Assembly: GCA_900318995.1 (NCBI GenBank)
Contig: ONMR01000011.1
Coordinates: 62,001-126,000, forward strand
DNA: 64,000 nucleotides
Direction: 5' to 3'
From: an uncultured Prevotellaceae bacterium
GTDB lineage: Bacteria > Bacteroidota > Bacteroidia > Bacteroidales > Bacteroidaceae
The position numbers and the translations under genes are program-made. Of the stretch, positions 10,431-20,621 are shown in pieces (position 1 is the stretch's first letter; every line of letters starts with the position of its first letter). Below the pieces are notes generated by a model. The model did no database searches. It worked only from the letters and a program-made list of their open reading frames with translations, and was not told where the DNA came from.

Positions 10431-11660
10431 TCATGAGTTCTCAAATACGGTTCCGTCGGCCTTATCCAATTGTTTCTTTGCGTAATCAATTGTCACTGTA
10501 TAGCTTTTCTTTCCAGACGACGGTATCTCATACATTGCATCTATCATTATTGTCTCCACTATGGACCTGAGTCCGCGGGCGCCCAGTTTGAACTCTATCG
10601 CCTTGTCTACTATGAAATCCAGCACCTCCGGCTGGAACTTAAGTTCCACGCCATCCATCCTGAAAATCTTTGTATACTGGTTTACAATAGAGTTCTTGGG
10701 CTCCGTAAGGATATTGCGCAATGCCTCCCGGTCCAATGGCTGCAGGCTTGTCACAACCGGCAGACGTCCGATAATCTCGGGTATGAGTCCGTATGACTTG
10801 AGGTCCTGGGGTGACACATATTTCATCAGATTGTTGAGATCCACCTTGCTGCGTGTCTCAACTGATTCAAAGCCCACCACCTGTGTGTTCAGACGGCTGG
10901 CAATCTTGCGTTCTATACCGTCAAACGCACCTCCGCATATAAAGAGTATGTTCTTGGTGTCCACCTGAATGAACTTCTGTTCAGGATGCTTGCGGCCTCC
11001 CTGTGGAGGAACGTTGACCACTGAGCCCTCCAGCAACTTCAGCAGGCCCTGCTGTACACCCTCTCCGCTTACATCACGGGTAATGGAGGGATTGTCGCTC
11101 TTACGGGCAATCTTGTCTATCTCATCGATAAACACTATACCGCGTTCTGCAGCATCCACATCGTAATCCGCTACCTGAAGGAGTCTGGAAAGGATACTCT
11201 CCACATCCTCACCTACATAACCTGCCTCTGTCAGTACCGTAGCGTCAACTATGGTGAACGGGACCTTGAGCATGCGTGCAATGGTCTTGGCCAGCAGAGT
11301 CTTTCCGGTTCCGGTAGCACCTACCAGTATGATGTTGCTTTTTTCTATGTCGACATCATCGGCACTGGGCTGGGTTATGCGTTTGTAATGATTGTAGACA
11401 GCTACGGAAAGATACCGCTTGGCCTCATCCTGCCCAATCACATAGTCGTCAAGAAATTTTTTAATTTCCTTAGGCTTGGGCACGGAATTCATGGTAAACG
11501 ACGGCTTTTTACTGCTCTGCTTGGAATCACGGACAATCTCCGATGCGCGCTCAACACACTCATTACAGATACAACCGTCAATGCCGGTTATCAGGAATTC
11601 CACCTCCTTGTCCGAGCGACCGCAGAAACTGCAGCTCCTGCCTTTCTTTACCACTGCCAT
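10431..11660 (-). CDS. clpX: ClpX, ATPase subunit of ClpXP protease
   Basis: 409 residues. The N-terminal zinc finger has Cys10, Cys13, Cys32 and Cys35 (plus an extra Cys30). The AAA+ core has Walker A GATGTGKT at 114-121, Walker B with [11 protein letters not shown], and the typical sensor and C-terminal D2 region. ClpX unfolds tagged proteins and feeds them to ClpP. It follows clpP by nine bases in the order tig-clpP-clpX, also seen in enterobacteria. The ATG at 11660 places the zinc finger correctly. Confidence 0.98.
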   Translation of the reverse strand: MAVVKKGRSCSFCGRSDKEVEFLITGIDGCICNECVERASEIVRDSKQSSKKPSFTMNSVPKPKEIKKFLDDYVIGQDEAKRYLSVAVYNHYKRITQPSADDVDIEKSNIILVGATGTGKTLLAKTIARMLKVPFTIVDATVLTEAGYVGEDVESILSRLLQVADYDVDAAERGIVFIDEIDKIARKSDNPSITRDVSGEGVQQGLLKLLEGSVVNVPPQGGRKHPEQKFIQVDTKNILFICGGAFDGIERKIASRLNTQVVGFESVETRSKVDLNNLMKYVSPQDLKSYGLIPEIIGRLPVVTSLQPLDREALRNILTEPKNSIVNQYTKIFRMDGVELKFQPEVLDFIVDKAIEFKLGARGLRSIVETIMIDAMYEIPSSGKKSYTVTIDYAKKQLDKADGTVFENS

Positions 11661-11669
11661 AAGATTAGG

Positions 11670-12335
11670 TTATTTACGTTTTTCCAACACCTGATCAATC
11701 ATTCCGTACTCCTTGGCCTCCTGTGCGGTCATCCAATAATCACGGTCGCTGTCGGCCCAAACCTTGTCAAATGGGGTATGTGAGTGTTCGGATATGATAG
11801 TGTAAAGTTCTTTCTTTAATTTCTGGATCTCACGGGCAGTAATTTCTATATCACTGGCCTGACCCTGTACACCGCCGAGAGGCTGATGAATCATGACACG
11901 GCTATGAGGCAGGGCTGAACGCTTGCCCTCCTGCCCTGACACCAGAAGCACCGCAGCCATGCTGGCAGCCATGCCTGTGCAGATAGTAGCCACAGGACTG
12001 GATATGAACTGCATCGTATCATAAATACCCAAACCTGCTGTCACGCTGCCGCCGGGCGAATTCAGATAGATGGAAATCTCTTTGGAAGAGTCTACCGAAT
12101 CCAGGTACAGCAACTGCGCCTGGATTGTATTGGCCGTATAGTCATTGATTTCCGTACCCAGGAATATGATGCGGTCCATCATGAGACGGGAGAACACATC
12201 CATCTGGGTAACATTCAACTGACGCTCCTCCAGAATATAGGGGTTCAGATACTGGGACTCTGCCTTGATGACATCATCCAATGCCTGGCTGTTCATACCG
12301 AGATGGCGGACAGCGTATTTGCGGAAATCATCCAT
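11670..12335 (-). CDS. clpP: ClpP protease subunit
   Basis: 221 residues. The serine protease triad is visible: Ser125 in GMAASMAAV, His150 in VMIHQPLGG and Asp199 in SDRDYWM. The substrate-positioning strand LNSPGGSV is at 91-98. ClpP forms the tetradecameric chamber used by ClpX. It starts 37 bases after tig and runs into clpX nine bases later, so the three genes are probably one transcript from the tig promoter. Confidence 0.98.
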   Translation of the reverse strand: MDDFRKYAVRHLGMNSQALDDVIKAESQYLNPYILEERQLNVTQMDVFSRLMMDRIIFLGTEINDYTANTIQAQLLYLDSVDSSKEISIYLNSPGGSVTAGLGIYDTMQFISSPVATICTGMAASMAAVLLVSGQEGKRSALPHSRVMIHQPLGGVQGQASDIEITAREIQKLKKELYTIISEHSHTPFDKVWADSDRDYWMTAQEAKEYGMIDQVLEKRK

Positions 12336-12372
12336 TGCCGTTGTATTTTAAAGACTCTGAGATAATATACTC

Positions 12373-13755
12373 TTATTTCTTGGCTTTCTTTCCCTTGGCA
12401 GGCTCTGCCGTCTCAAAGAGTTTGTTGAACTCATCCACTGTAACCTTCTTGTTCTTGAGCTTTACATCACCCTTAACGGCTGCAGTCAGTTTGGTCTCAA
12501 TCGCGCGGTTTACCAGACCGTCCACTGTCTCACGCTTCTTGAGCATATCCTTTGAATAGTTGTCCAACAGTTCATCGGGAATGTTCATCATGCCGTACTG
12601 GGCAAACTGGGCGCGTGTGGCTTCACGGGCCATTGCCTTGACGTCGGCATCCTCTACCTTGATGTTGTACTTCTCAACCAGTTTCTCCTGGATAAGATGC
12701 CATGTGAGCTCCTCAAGGCTGCGCTGGAATGTTGCCTCATCCTGCTCTGCATCGGGCTTGTTGGCCTTCATAATACGCTTGAGAAGATCCTCGGCATACT
12801 CCAGCTTACCTACCTTCTCCATCATATAGGCGCGCAGGTCAAGCAGGAACTTGTAGTCACTGTCAGGCACAAAGCTCTGAGCCAGAGACTCCTCCACCTT
12901 GGCGCGGAAACCGGCTTCGTCCTTAACGGCATCCTTGCCGAATACGCGGTCAAACACCTCCTGATTGAGCTCGCTCTCAACAAAGCGGGTGATATCCTGA
13001 ATGGTGAGTGAGAAATCGGCGTCGATGCCTTCAACCTCCTCTTTCTTCTTGTTGAGGAGTGAGGATATCTCTATAGCGTTGCCCTCATAAGCCTTTGAGG
13101 GATTGAATGTGATTACATCACCCTTCTTGGCCTTGCCGAAAAGCTTCTTCTGAGCCTCATCCTTGATGTACTGAGGCATCAGTGTAGCGCCCTCAACTAC
13201 GATACCGCCTTCCTTAGCGGAACCGTCGGCGTTAAGCTCAACGAGCTGGCCCTTGATGACATCGTTCTCCTGATAGCTGTCAACCTGCTCGTAATGACCG
13301 TTCTGCTGAGTGTAAGCCTTAACCTGATTCTCCACCATCTCAGGAGTTACCTTGATCTCATAATAGGTTATGGCATCGTCCTTGCCGATCTCGGCATTGA
13401 ACTGCGGAGCAAGAGCAATGTCAAAATAGAATGTCTGGTTGTCATCATCCAGGCTCATGCCTGCCTCCTTCTCCTCGTTGGGAAGCGGCTCGCCCAGCAT
13501 ATCTATCTTGTTATCCTTGATGTAGCCGAAAACCTTCTCCTGAAGGAGCTTGTTTATCTCATCGGCCTTGATGGACTTTCCGTACATCTTCTGCACAAGG
13601 CTCATGGGAACCATACCCGGACGGAAGCCCGGCATCTGGACCTTCTTCTTGGCATCCTTGAGCGCCTTGTCTACATTCTCCTGATAATCAGCCTTCTCCA
13701 TGCTGACGGTAAGCAGGCCCTGTACCTTGCTTACATTCTCAAACTTTACGTTCAT
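12373..13755 (-). CDS. tig: trigger factor
   Basis: 460 residues, close to other Bacteroidetes trigger factors. The N-terminal ribosome-binding domain has the signature GFRPGMVPMS (residues about 43-52; compare GFRxGxxP). The middle region is the PPIase-like part, and the C-terminal helical arms form the cradle; the end is Lys/Ala-rich. It binds nascent chains at the ribosome exit. It heads the tig-clpP-clpX unit and is divergent from lptB, sharing a 111-base intergenic region. Confidence 0.96.
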   Translation of the reverse strand: MNVKFENVSKVQGLLTVSMEKADYQENVDKALKDAKKKVQMPGFRPGMVPMSLVQKMYGKSIKADEINKLLQEKVFGYIKDNKIDMLGEPLPNEEKEAGMSLDDDNQTFYFDIALAPQFNAEIGKDDAITYYEIKVTPEMVENQVKAYTQQNGHYEQVDSYQENDVIKGQLVELNADGSAKEGGIVVEGATLMPQYIKDEAQKKLFGKAKKGDVITFNPSKAYEGNAIEISSLLNKKKEEVEGIDADFSLTIQDITRFVESELNQEVFDRVFGKDAVKDEAGFRAKVEESLAQSFVPDSDYKFLLDLRAYMMEKVGKLEYAEDLLKRIMKANKPDAEQDEATFQRSLEELTWHLIQEKLVEKYNIKVEDADVKAMAREATRAQFAQYGMMNIPDELLDNYSKDMLKKRETVDGLVNRAIETKLTAAVKGDVKLKNKKVTVDEFNKLFETAEPAKGKKAKK

Positions 13756-13800
13756 TCTGTTTTATGATTGTTTTGTTTCTCGTCTGTTTTTAATAGGGTG

Positions 13801-13808
13801 CAAAATTA
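13801..13808 (-). promoter_or_regulatory. tig -7 promoter box
   Basis: TAATTTTG on the minus strand fits TAnnTTTG. Predicted transcription start near 13796 gives a leader of about 40 bases. No clear TTG lies at the usual distance upstream. Confidence 0.55.
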
Positions 13809-13849
13809 CTGCTTTAATCACAAACGGAGAAATAATTATATTTTTTTAT

Positions 13850-13857
13850 TACCTTTG
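13850..13857 (+). promoter_or_regulatory. lptB -7 promoter box
   Basis: TACCTTTG fits TAnnTTTG. It ends only nine bases before the ATG at 13867, so the leader would be about five bases. It also rules out the longer reading frame that begins at 13768, because that would start upstream of the promoter. Confidence 0.65.
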
Positions 13858-13866
13858 GCCTCCGAT

Positions 13867-14646
13867 ATGGAAGAATCAGTTCAAGAAAACAATCTCGGCC
13901 ACAAAATGGTGCTGAGAACTGACAATCTTGTAAAACGCTACGGTAAGCGCACCGTGGTAAACCACGTCTCATTCGATGTCAAACAGGGTGAGATAGTGGG
14001 TCTGCTGGGTCCCAACGGAGCCGGTAAGACAACATCGTTCTATATGACCACCGGCCTTATCACTCCCAATGAGGGGCACATTTACCTGGATGAGCAGGAT
14101 ATTACCGATTACCCCGTTTACAAGCGTGCCCGTGCCGGAGTAGGCTATCTGGCTCAGGAAGCCAGCGTATTCCGCAAGATGAGCGTTGAGGACAATATCG
14201 CATCTGTCCTGGAGCTCACTGGCAAGCCTCTCTCTTACCAACGTGAGAAGTTGGAGAGTCTGATTGCCGAATTCCGCCTTCAGAAAGTACGCAAGAATCT
14301 GGGTGACCGTCTCTCCGGTGGTGAACGCCGCCGTACCGAGATAGCCCGTTGTCTGGCCATAGAGCCCAAATTCATCATGCTCGACGAGCCGTTTGCCGGC
14401 GTTGACCCGATAGCCGTTGAGGATATCCAGCAGATAGTATGGAAACTCAAGGACCGCAACATCGGCATACTCATCACTGACCACAACGTACATGAGACTC
14501 TCAGCATCACTGACCGTGCATATCTGCTGTTTGAGGGACGTATCCTTTTCCAGGGAACGCCCGAAGAGCTGGCTGTGAATCCAATAGTAAGGGAAAAATA
14601 CCTGAGCCAGAGCTTTGAACTTAAGAAAAAAAATTTCCAGAACTGA
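13867..14646 (+). CDS. lptB: LptB, ATPase of the LPS export transporter
   Basis: 259 residues from the ATG at 13867. Walker A GPNGAGKT, signature LSGGERRR and Walker [13 protein letters not shown] identify the LptB subfamily of ABC ATPases, which powers LptBFG extraction of LPS from the inner membrane. An in-frame upstream extension to 13768 is rejected because it crosses the promoter and is AT-rich and unlike the family; an ATG at 13906 is an alternative start. It is divergent from tig and ends exactly where the M6 protease gene starts. LptF/LptG are not in the window. Confidence 0.96.
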   Translation: MEESVQENNLGHKMVLRTDNLVKRYGKRTVVNHVSFDVKQGEIVGLLGPNGAGKTTSFYMTTGLITPNEGHIYLDEQDITDYPVYKRARAGVGYLAQEASVFRKMSVEDNIASVLELTGKPLSYQREKLESLIAEFRLQKVRKNLGDRLSGGERRRTEIARCLAIEPKFIMLDEPFAGVDPIAVEDIQQIVWKLKDRNIGILITDHNVHETLSITDRAYLLFEGRILFQGTPEELAVNPIVREKYLSQSFELKKKNFQN

Positions 14647-16308
14647 ATGAGGTTAGTCAGACACATTCTGGCCGTTTCGGTTTGCCTGTTTGTGTTCTCA
14701 TCAGGTCAGGCCGTTCAGATACGCAGGGAGCCCGGCCATCGGATTCCCGAATATGTGATACCGACAGACCGTGACAATCCGGCCCTTTGGACCAAACCTC
14801 AAATTATGACCAAGGCTGCTCCTCCGGGTCATTACGCCAACAGCAGCGCCTTGAGGACCGGCATTATCGAGTATCCTCTCATTCTTGTCGATTTCAGCAA
14901 CCGCGGCTTCACAATCAGTGACACTCTGGCTCTCCTGGAGCACTACGACAACGTATTCAACAGTAAAGGTTATACCGACAACACCATCTACACCCATGGC
15001 AACGAGACCTATTACGGTCCCGGGGGCAGTGTGTCAGACTACTTCAATGATCAGTCATACGGAAAATTCACACCCACATTCAGGATTGTCGGGCCGGTCC
15101 ATCCGTCACGCGAGTACCAATACTACGGCAGTGGCTCTGACGCAAATCTGATAAACCTGATCAGCGAGATATGTGATTCGGTCATCTCAATGGGTCTGCT
15201 TGACCTTTCTGAGTATGCAAGAAACGGTGTCATCGAGCAGCTGTCAATCATATATGCCGGAAGAGGCGAAAACTATGCTGGCTCCGATCCCAACACCATC
15301 TGGCCTCAGGCAAGCATCCTGAATCCGGACCGCAACAGGGCATCCACCCTTTACCGGAAAGGCGTAAACACAGTCAAATACGCATGCACGTGTGAGTTGT
15401 TCTGGGACTCGGACAGCATACTTGACGGCATCGGCACATTCTGCCATGAGTTCTCACACACTCTTGGACTACCTGATTTCTATAACACCGCGTCAGCATC
15501 GGAATCAGAGTCAAATTCCGCCATGGGTTTCTGGAGCATCATGGATTACGGCAACTATGAGGACGGAGGATTCTCGCCGGTAGGCTATACTGCATTTGAG
15601 AAGTTCTCTCTGGGCTGGATGGATATAGAAGAGATAGGATATGCCGGCAATTTCACCCTCCAGGACATAACACATGAACCTGATCCCGATGCCGATATCC
15701 ATTCCGCATACCGTCTGAGTACCGGCAATGATGACGAATTCATAATCCTGGAGAACCACAACAGGACAGGATGGTACAGTTACCATGCCGCCGAAGGGCT
15801 GCTGGTAACGGCTGTCAGCTATGACAACAACGCCTGGCACCCGGACATGAACAAGGTCAACAGCAACAGCCGGTTCAAGCGCTACCAAGTACTCCCGGCC
15901 GACAACAACTACAACAGGAATACCAATGCAGGAGACCCGTTCCCCTACAACGGTAAAGACAGCATAACCGTAACCGGCAATCCGCAGCTCAAGGCCGGCA
16001 ATTCATATCCGTCCCTCTCCGTTTACAACATTCGTAAAAAAGATGGGGTCATATCTTTTTCCGCCGGTCCGGACATCATATCGAATGCGCCCGGCAGCCT
16101 TTCCGAAGAGATAATGCTGAGTATTGCAGACGGCAGCCTGACTATCTGCGCTCCTTCCGGAACCCTTGTTACCGTCCATGACATGTCGGGCAGATCCGTA
16201 TCGGAGACAAAAACCACCGGGCCCGTCCAGCAGATAGCTCTGCCGGGACAGGGTGTATGGATAGTCAAGTGCGGAAATATTGTCCGCAAAATCACTTCTG
16301 CCTTATAA
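14647..16308 (+). CDS. secreted M6-family metalloprotease with C-terminal sorting-like domain
   Basis: 553 residues with a signal peptide at about 1-22 (SGQA|VQ). The zinc site is [13 protein letters not shown], an HExxHxxGxxD motif of M6 (immune inhibitor A-like) peptidases. The last 75 residues or so, including [14 protein letters not shown] and a run of short beta strands to the end, look like a type A T9SS sorting domain. The ATG follows the lptB stop with no gap, so it is probably co-transcribed. The likely location is the cell surface or medium, digesting proteins. The 3' end overlaps the convergent der gene by 17 bases. Confidence 0.9.
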   Translation: MRLVRHILAVSVCLFVFSSGQAVQIRREPGHRIPEYVIPTDRDNPALWTKPQIMTKAAPPGHYANSSALRTGIIEYPLILVDFSNRGFTISDTLALLEHYDNVFNSKGYTDNTIYTHGNETYYGPGGSVSDYFNDQSYGKFTPTFRIVGPVHPSREYQYYGSGSDANLINLISEICDSVISMGLLDLSEYARNGVIEQLSIIYAGRGENYAGSDPNTIWPQASILNPDRNRASTLYRKGVNTVKYACTCELFWDSDSILDGIGTFCHEFSHTLGLPDFYNTASASESESNSAMGFWSIMDYGNYEDGGFSPVGYTAFEKFSLGWMDIEEIGYAGNFTLQDITHEPDPDADIHSAYRLSTGNDDEFIILENHNRTGWYSYHAAEGLLVTAVSYDNNAWHPDMNKVNSNSRFKRYQVLPADNNYNRNTNAGDPFPYNGKDSITVTGNPQLKAGNSYPSLSVYNIRKKDGVISFSAGPDIISNAPGSLSEEIMLSIADGSLTICAPSGTLVTVHDMSGRSVSETKTTGPVQQIALPGQGVWIVKCGNIVRKITSAL

Positions 16309-17605
16309 AGATATTGATGGGGGTTCCGCTGAAATCCCACTTCTCGCGTATCTTGTTCTCAAGGAAACGCTTGTAGGGCTCTTTTACGTACTGTGGCAGG
16401 TTTGCAAAGAATATGAATGTGGGAATCTGCGGTCCCTGCAGCTGAGTGCAATACTTGATCTTGATATACTTGCCCTTGGTTGATGGTGGCGGATAAGCCT
16501 CAATCAGCGGAAGCATCTCGGCATTCAGCTTACCTGTGGATACATGATTTGTCTTGTGTCTGTATACATCCTTGGCACACTCCAGCACCTTAAGTATACG
16601 CTGTTTCTCTATGGCCGATGTAAACACTATCGGAAAATCCGTGAACGGAGCCAGACGGGAACGGATGGCATCCTCATAGTTCTGCATCACCTTGGCTGAC
16701 CGGTCCTCAATCAGATCCCACTTGTTGACCACCACCACAAGCCCCTTCTGGTTCTTGACAATGAGTGACACAATGTTCATGTCCTGACTCTCAATGCCGC
16801 GTGTAGCGTCGAGCATCAGTATACAGACATCACTGTTCTCTATGGCGCGGATGGAGCGCATCACGGAGTAGAACTCCAGGTCCTCCTCCACCTTGCTTTT
16901 CTTGCGGATGCCGGCGGTATCCACCAGATAGAAATCAAATCCGAATTTGTTGTAACGGGTGTATACCGAGTCGCGTGTAGTACCAGCGATATCGGTCACT
17001 ATGTTGCGGTCTTCACCGATGAAAGCATTCACTATTGAGCTCTTACCCACATTAGGACGGCCCACAACAGCAAAACGCGGGATCTCGTCATCCACCTGGG
17101 CATCAGCCTCAACCGGCAGCTTGGCCACGACTGCATCCAGCAACTCGCCTGTTCCGCTTCCGTTGGCGGCCGATATACTTACCGGATCACCCAGACCAAG
17201 GCTGTAGAATTCGGCAGCGGCATACTGCAGGTCAAAGGTATCCATCTTGTTGGTAACCAGTATGACAGGTGTCTTGGATCGGCGCAGTATACCCGCTACC
17301 TCATCGTCCAGGTCTGTCACTCCGTTCTTTATGTCAACCAGAAACAGGATCAGGTCTGCCTCATCAATGGCCACCTTTACCTGTTTGCGTATCTCCTCTT
17401 CAAAAACATCATCCGAATTAACCACCCAACCGCCGGTATCCACCACAGAGAAAATGCGGTTCCCCCACTCGCATTTACCGTACTGACGGTCACGGGTGGT
17501 ACCTGCCACATCATCTACAATAGCCTGACGGGTCTGGGTAAGACGGTTAAAGAGTGTCGACTTGCCGACATTGGGACGGCCAACTATTGCTACCAGATTG
17601 CTCAT
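16292..17605 (-). CDS. der: ribosome biogenesis GTPase Der (EngA)
   Basis: 437 residues with two tandem GTPase domains: the first P-loop [12 protein letters not shown] at about 8-19, the second [12 protein letters not shown] near residue 180, each followed by a DTAG/DTGG switch and NKxD motif (NKMD, NKWD), then a C-terminal KH-like domain. Der acts in 50S subunit maturation. It follows era by 14 bases. The coding end overlaps the convergent M6 protease gene. Confidence 0.98.
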   Translation of the reverse strand: MSNLVAIVGRPNVGKSTLFNRLTQTRQAIVDDVAGTTRDRQYGKCEWGNRIFSVVDTGGWVVNSDDVFEEEIRKQVKVAIDEADLILFLVDIKNGVTDLDDEVAGILRRSKTPVILVTNKMDTFDLQYAAAEFYSLGLGDPVSISAANGSGTGELLDAVVAKLPVEADAQVDDEIPRFAVVGRPNVGKSSIVNAFIGEDRNIVTDIAGTTRDSVYTRYNKFGFDFYLVDTAGIRKKSKVEEDLEFYSVMRSIRAIENSDVCILMLDATRGIESQDMNIVSLIVKNQKGLVVVVNKWDLIEDRSAKVMQNYEDAIRSRLAPFTDFPIVFTSAIEKQRILKVLECAKDVYRHKTNHVSTGKLNAEMLPLIEAYPPPSTKGKYIKIKYCTQLQGPQIPTFIFFANLPQYVKEPYKRFLENKIREKWDFSGTPINIFIRQK

Positions 17606-17619
17606 GCTGAATATTTGTA

Positions 17620-18501
17620 TTAATCCTGTCCGTAACCAAAATTCCTCAATTCACGGTCAGAACTGCGCCAGTCCTTGTCAACCTTTACGAACAACTCCAT
17701 GAATATCTTTTTTCCGAAGAACTTTTCCAGATCCTTGCGGGCTTCGATGGCCACACGCTTCAGAGCCTGTCCCTCATGCCCTATCAGGATTCCTTTCTGT
17801 GACTCACGCTCCACATAAATCACGGCATTTATCACGATTCGGGAATGATTCTCACGGAACTGCTCCACCACGACTTCCACCGAATATGGAATCTCCTTGT
17901 CATAATGAAGCAGAATCTTTTCCCTTACAATCTCTGATACAAAGAAACGGGCGGGTTTGTCAGTCAGCTGATCCTTCTCAAAGTATGGAGGACATTCAGG
18001 AATCAGTTCATTCACACGCTTGAGAACGGTCTTTACCCCAAATGCCGTGGCTGCAGATATAGGGATAATCTCTGCATTGGGAAGTTTCTCATGCCAGGAT
18101 TCAACCAGTTTTATCAGATTCTCCTCATCTGTAAGGTCTATCTTGTTGATGATGACCAGCACCGGGACTTTCATCTTGGCCACTTTCTCCAGGAAATCGG
18201 CATTCTTATCGGCCTTCTCTATGACGTCGGTCATATAGAGCAGCACATCGGCATCAACCAGTGCGCTCTCCGAGAAAGCCAGCATAGACTCCTGTAGCTT
18301 GTAGTTGGGTTTGAGCACACCGGGGGTGTCCGAGAAGACTATCTGTGACTCCTCCGTATTTACGATACCCATTATCCTATGACGAGTGGTCTGCGCCTTG
18401 AATGTGGCGATGGATATATGCTCCCCCACCAGCAGGTTCATGAGCGTGGACTTACCTACGTTAGGATTACCGACTATGTTAACGAATCCAGCCTTGTGCA
18501 T
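17620..18501 (-). CDS. era: GTPase Era
   Basis: 293 residues. G1 [13 protein letters not shown]3 DTPG and G4 NKID are followed by a C-terminal KH domain containing the [10 protein letters not shown] loop. Era binds the 3' end of 16S rRNA during 30S assembly. It forms a pair with der. Upstream, rpmF is separated by 67 bases holding a terminator; I saw no TAnnTTTG box in front of era, so it may rely on read-through or on a promoter I do not recognise. Confidence 0.97.
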   Translation of the reverse strand: MHKAGFVNIVGNPNVGKSTLMNLLVGEHISIATFKAQTTRHRIMGIVNTEESQIVFSDTPGVLKPNYKLQESMLAFSESALVDADVLLYMTDVIEKADKNADFLEKVAKMKVPVLVIINKIDLTDEENLIKLVESWHEKLPNAEIIPISAATAFGVKTVLKRVNELIPECPPYFEKDQLTDKPARFFVSEIVREKILLHYDKEIPYSVEVVVEQFRENHSRIVINAVIYVERESQKGILIGHEGQALKRVAIEARKDLEKFFGKKIFMELFVKVDKDWRSSDRELRNFGYGQD

Positions 18502-18530
18502 TTGAAAATCCTGTTTTTGTATGAGTCAAA

Positions 18531-18559
18531 AAAAACGCATCTTGAAAGGATGCGTTTTT
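18531..18559 (-). terminator. terminator after rpmF
   Basis: An 11-bp stem (18531-18541 with 18549-18559) with a 7-base loop, followed on the minus strand by an eight-base T tract. It lies ten bases after the rpmF stop and splits yceD-rpmF from era-der. Confidence 0.85.
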
Positions 18560-18568
18560 CGTTCTTGT

Positions 18569-18757
18569 TTATTCAGCGGCTGTTTCCTTGACTACTGCCA
18601 ACTTGCCTCTGTAATAACCGCACTCACCGCATACTGTGTGAAAAACGTGCCATGCTCCACAGTTGGGGCAGATTGCAAGTGTCGGTGCTACTGCCTTATC
18701 GTGGGTCCTTCTCTTTGCAGTTCTTGTATTGGACTGCCTTCTTTTAGGATGTGCCAT
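18569..18757 (-). CDS. rpmF: 50S ribosomal protein L32
   Basis: 62 residues. The N-terminus MAHPKRRQSNTRTAKRRTH is diagnostic, and two CxxC pairs (CPNC, CGEC) form the zinc ribbon, so this is the zinc-binding form. It follows the YceD-family gene by 24 bases, the usual bacterial arrangement, and ends just before a terminator. Confidence 0.98.
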   Translation of the reverse strand: MAHPKRRQSNTRTAKRRTHDKAVAPTLAICPNCGAWHVFHTVCGECGYYRGKLAVVKETAAE

Positions 18758-18781
18758 TTTGTTTTGTTTTTATTGTTATTG

Positions 18782-19324
18782 TTATTCGTTATCTGATTCC
18801 AGAATACTGTTCAATGCATCCCAACGGGGATCTGAAGCTCCGGCATCTGCCTCTCTGCTGTCTTCATCACCCTCTTCGGCCGAGTGCTCATCCAGTTTCT
18901 CCATCATGCCCTTATTGCACTTACCGGGTGCATGGACATGCTTGATGGGGATAGCCAGAGCGATGAACTCATAGATATACCATGCCACATTGACAATACC
19001 CTTGTCTTCCGGGACCACTACAATATCACCTTCATCTGCAAAATCAGGCCCCAGCTTTACTTTAAGCTCTCCTGAATTCTCAATATCCAGTGACATATCG
19101 TCAAGGCAACGGTCACAGGTTACGATAACTGTGCCGGCCACCGAAAAACCGAGATGGTATACACCGGATGCCTTTGTCACCTTAAGGTCCACATTAACCT
19201 TACCGCGTTGAACCTCCTGGCCCTCCACTATATTGAAGAACTCCTGGTCAACGGTCCAGTTGTAAGCGGAATTACTTTCTGTAAGCCCCTTAAGTTCAAC
19301 GTTATATTTATCCAGTCTTCCCAT
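18782..19324 (-). CDS. YceD/DUF177 family protein
   Basis: 180 residues from the ATG at 19324. CDRCLDDM in the middle is the CxxC-type site typical of DUF177, and the C-terminal third is acidic with a further cysteine. The family is linked with rpmF and thought to act in 23S rRNA or 50S assembly. A longer frame using GTG at 19345 is rejected because that codon lies inside the -7 promoter box. The gene heads the yceD-rpmF unit. Confidence 0.92.
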   Translation of the reverse strand: MGRLDKYNVELKGLTESNSAYNWTVDQEFFNIVEGQEVQRGKVNVDLKVTKASGVYHLGFSVAGTVIVTCDRCLDDMSLDIENSGELKVKLGPDFADEGDIVVVPEDKGIVNVAWYIYEFIALAIPIKHVHAPGKCNKGMMEKLDEHSAEEGDEDSREADAGASDPRWDALNSILESDNE

Positions 19325-19344
19325 CAGACAAATTTTTCGGGGCA

Positions 19345-19352
19345 CAAAGATA
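19345..19352 (-). promoter_or_regulatory. yceD -7 promoter box
   Basis: TATCTTTG on the minus strand is a perfect TAnnTTTG match 20 bases before the ATG at 19324; a leader of about 15 bases is predicted. The -33 element is not clear. Confidence 0.65.
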
Positions 19353-19399
19353 TGACATTATTTTGGCAAAGAAAAATGATTAAGGTTTTTTTTAAAAGG

Positions 19400-20551
19400 T
19401 CACTTCAACAGTTCTATGCGGAATGTAGTCCCTTTGCCCAGTTCGGAGTGTACCACATAGATACGGCCTTTATGGTATTCTGTTACAATGCGCTTGGCCA
19501 GCGACAATCCCAGACCCCAGCCGCGCTCCTTAGTGGTATAACCCGGATCAAAGACGCTCTTCCAGGAGTTCTTGGCTATTCCCTTGCCGGTGTCTGTGAT
19601 ATCAATGGTCACGTGACTCTTGTCTTCAGTGAGTTTTATAGTCAGTTTTCCCTTGCCGTTCATGGCATCCACGGCATTCTTGCATATATTCTCTATCACC
19701 CAGCCGAACAGGGAGGCGTTAACCTTGGCATTGACGGGAGGATTCGGGAAATCACGTACAAACTTTACGGTAGCTGGAGACCGATGCTCCACATAGTCAA
19801 TCACGCCGTCAAGTACGCCAACCATATCTGCCTGTACGGGTTCCGGCATTGATCCAATCTTGGAGAATCTCTCGGCCACCATCTGAAGCCGGTTTACATC
19901 CTTCTCCATCTCGCAGATAAGTTCATCATCATACTTGTCCTTCAGCAGTTCGGTCCATGCCATGAGTGATGATATGGGAGTACCCAACTGATGTGCCGTC
20001 TCCTTGGAGAGTCCTACCCACACGCGGTTCTGTTCGGTCTTCTTGAAACTCAGCAGCGCAAATATGGCAATCAGCACGAACAGCATGACCACGCCCATCT
20101 GGATATACGGATAGATAGTCAGGCGGTTCAGGAGCAGCGACTCGTCAAAACACACCTCATTGTAATGATCCTGGTCCGATTCATCATAATAAATCTTGAT
20201 GGAATTACCCAGCTGACGCATGCGTTCCACATAGTTCTTGAGATAGGACAGAGTATCAGCCTTCCTAATCTCAATATTCAGGTAACTCCTTATGTCACCG
20301 CTCTCGTCCACGACAATGACGGGAATGGTTTTGTTACCGCTGATTACAGCCAGTACAAGACCCAGGTCCGTATTCTCGTCGGCATCGTCCAGTGAACGGT
20401 AAGCATCGGCAAACAGTTCCATTTTGGAATGCTCCTCACGCGACAGGTCTTTGACCAATGACTGTGATACGAACAGCGATATGAACGCAATTATGATGGC
20501 TACGACTATAAGTATAGTCCTTATCCGCTTGAATTCCTTAATTTTCCTCAT
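19400..20551 (-). CDS. membrane-bound sensor histidine kinase
   Basis: 383 residues. Transmembrane segments at about 11-31 and 157-178 bracket a periplasmic sensor of about 120 residues with no recognisable ligand domain. There is no HAMP domain. The phosphoacceptor is His in ETAHQLGTPISSL, followed by the N box (ENICKNAVDAM) and G boxes (DTGKGI, GLGLSL) of the HATPase domain. No response regulator gene is adjacent, so it is an orphan kinase here. It lies 70 bases after tatD and may be the last gene of the polyprenyl synthase run. Confidence 0.93.
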   Translation of the reverse strand: MRKIKEFKRIRTILIVVAIIIAFISLFVSQSLVKDLSREEHSKMELFADAYRSLDDADENTDLGLVLAVISGNKTIPVIVVDESGDIRSYLNIEIRKADTLSYLKNYVERMRQLGNSIKIYYDESDQDHYNEVCFDESLLLNRLTIYPYIQMGVVMLFVLIAIFALLSFKKTEQNRVWVGLSKETAHQLGTPISSLMAWTELLKDKYDDELICEMEKDVNRLQMVAERFSKIGSMPEPVQADMVGVLDGVIDYVEHRSPATVKFVRDFPNPPVNAKVNASLFGWVIENICKNAVDAMNGKGKLTIKLTEDKSHVTIDITDTGKGIAKNSWKSVFDPGYTTKERGWGLGLSLAKRIVTEYHKGRIYVVHSELGKGTTFRIELLK

Positions 20552-20621
20552 CGTAAGGGGCCGTACTTTTCAAGGTCGGCAAAGAATAAACGGATTATTT
20601 TCACGTATATTGTACCGGGAG

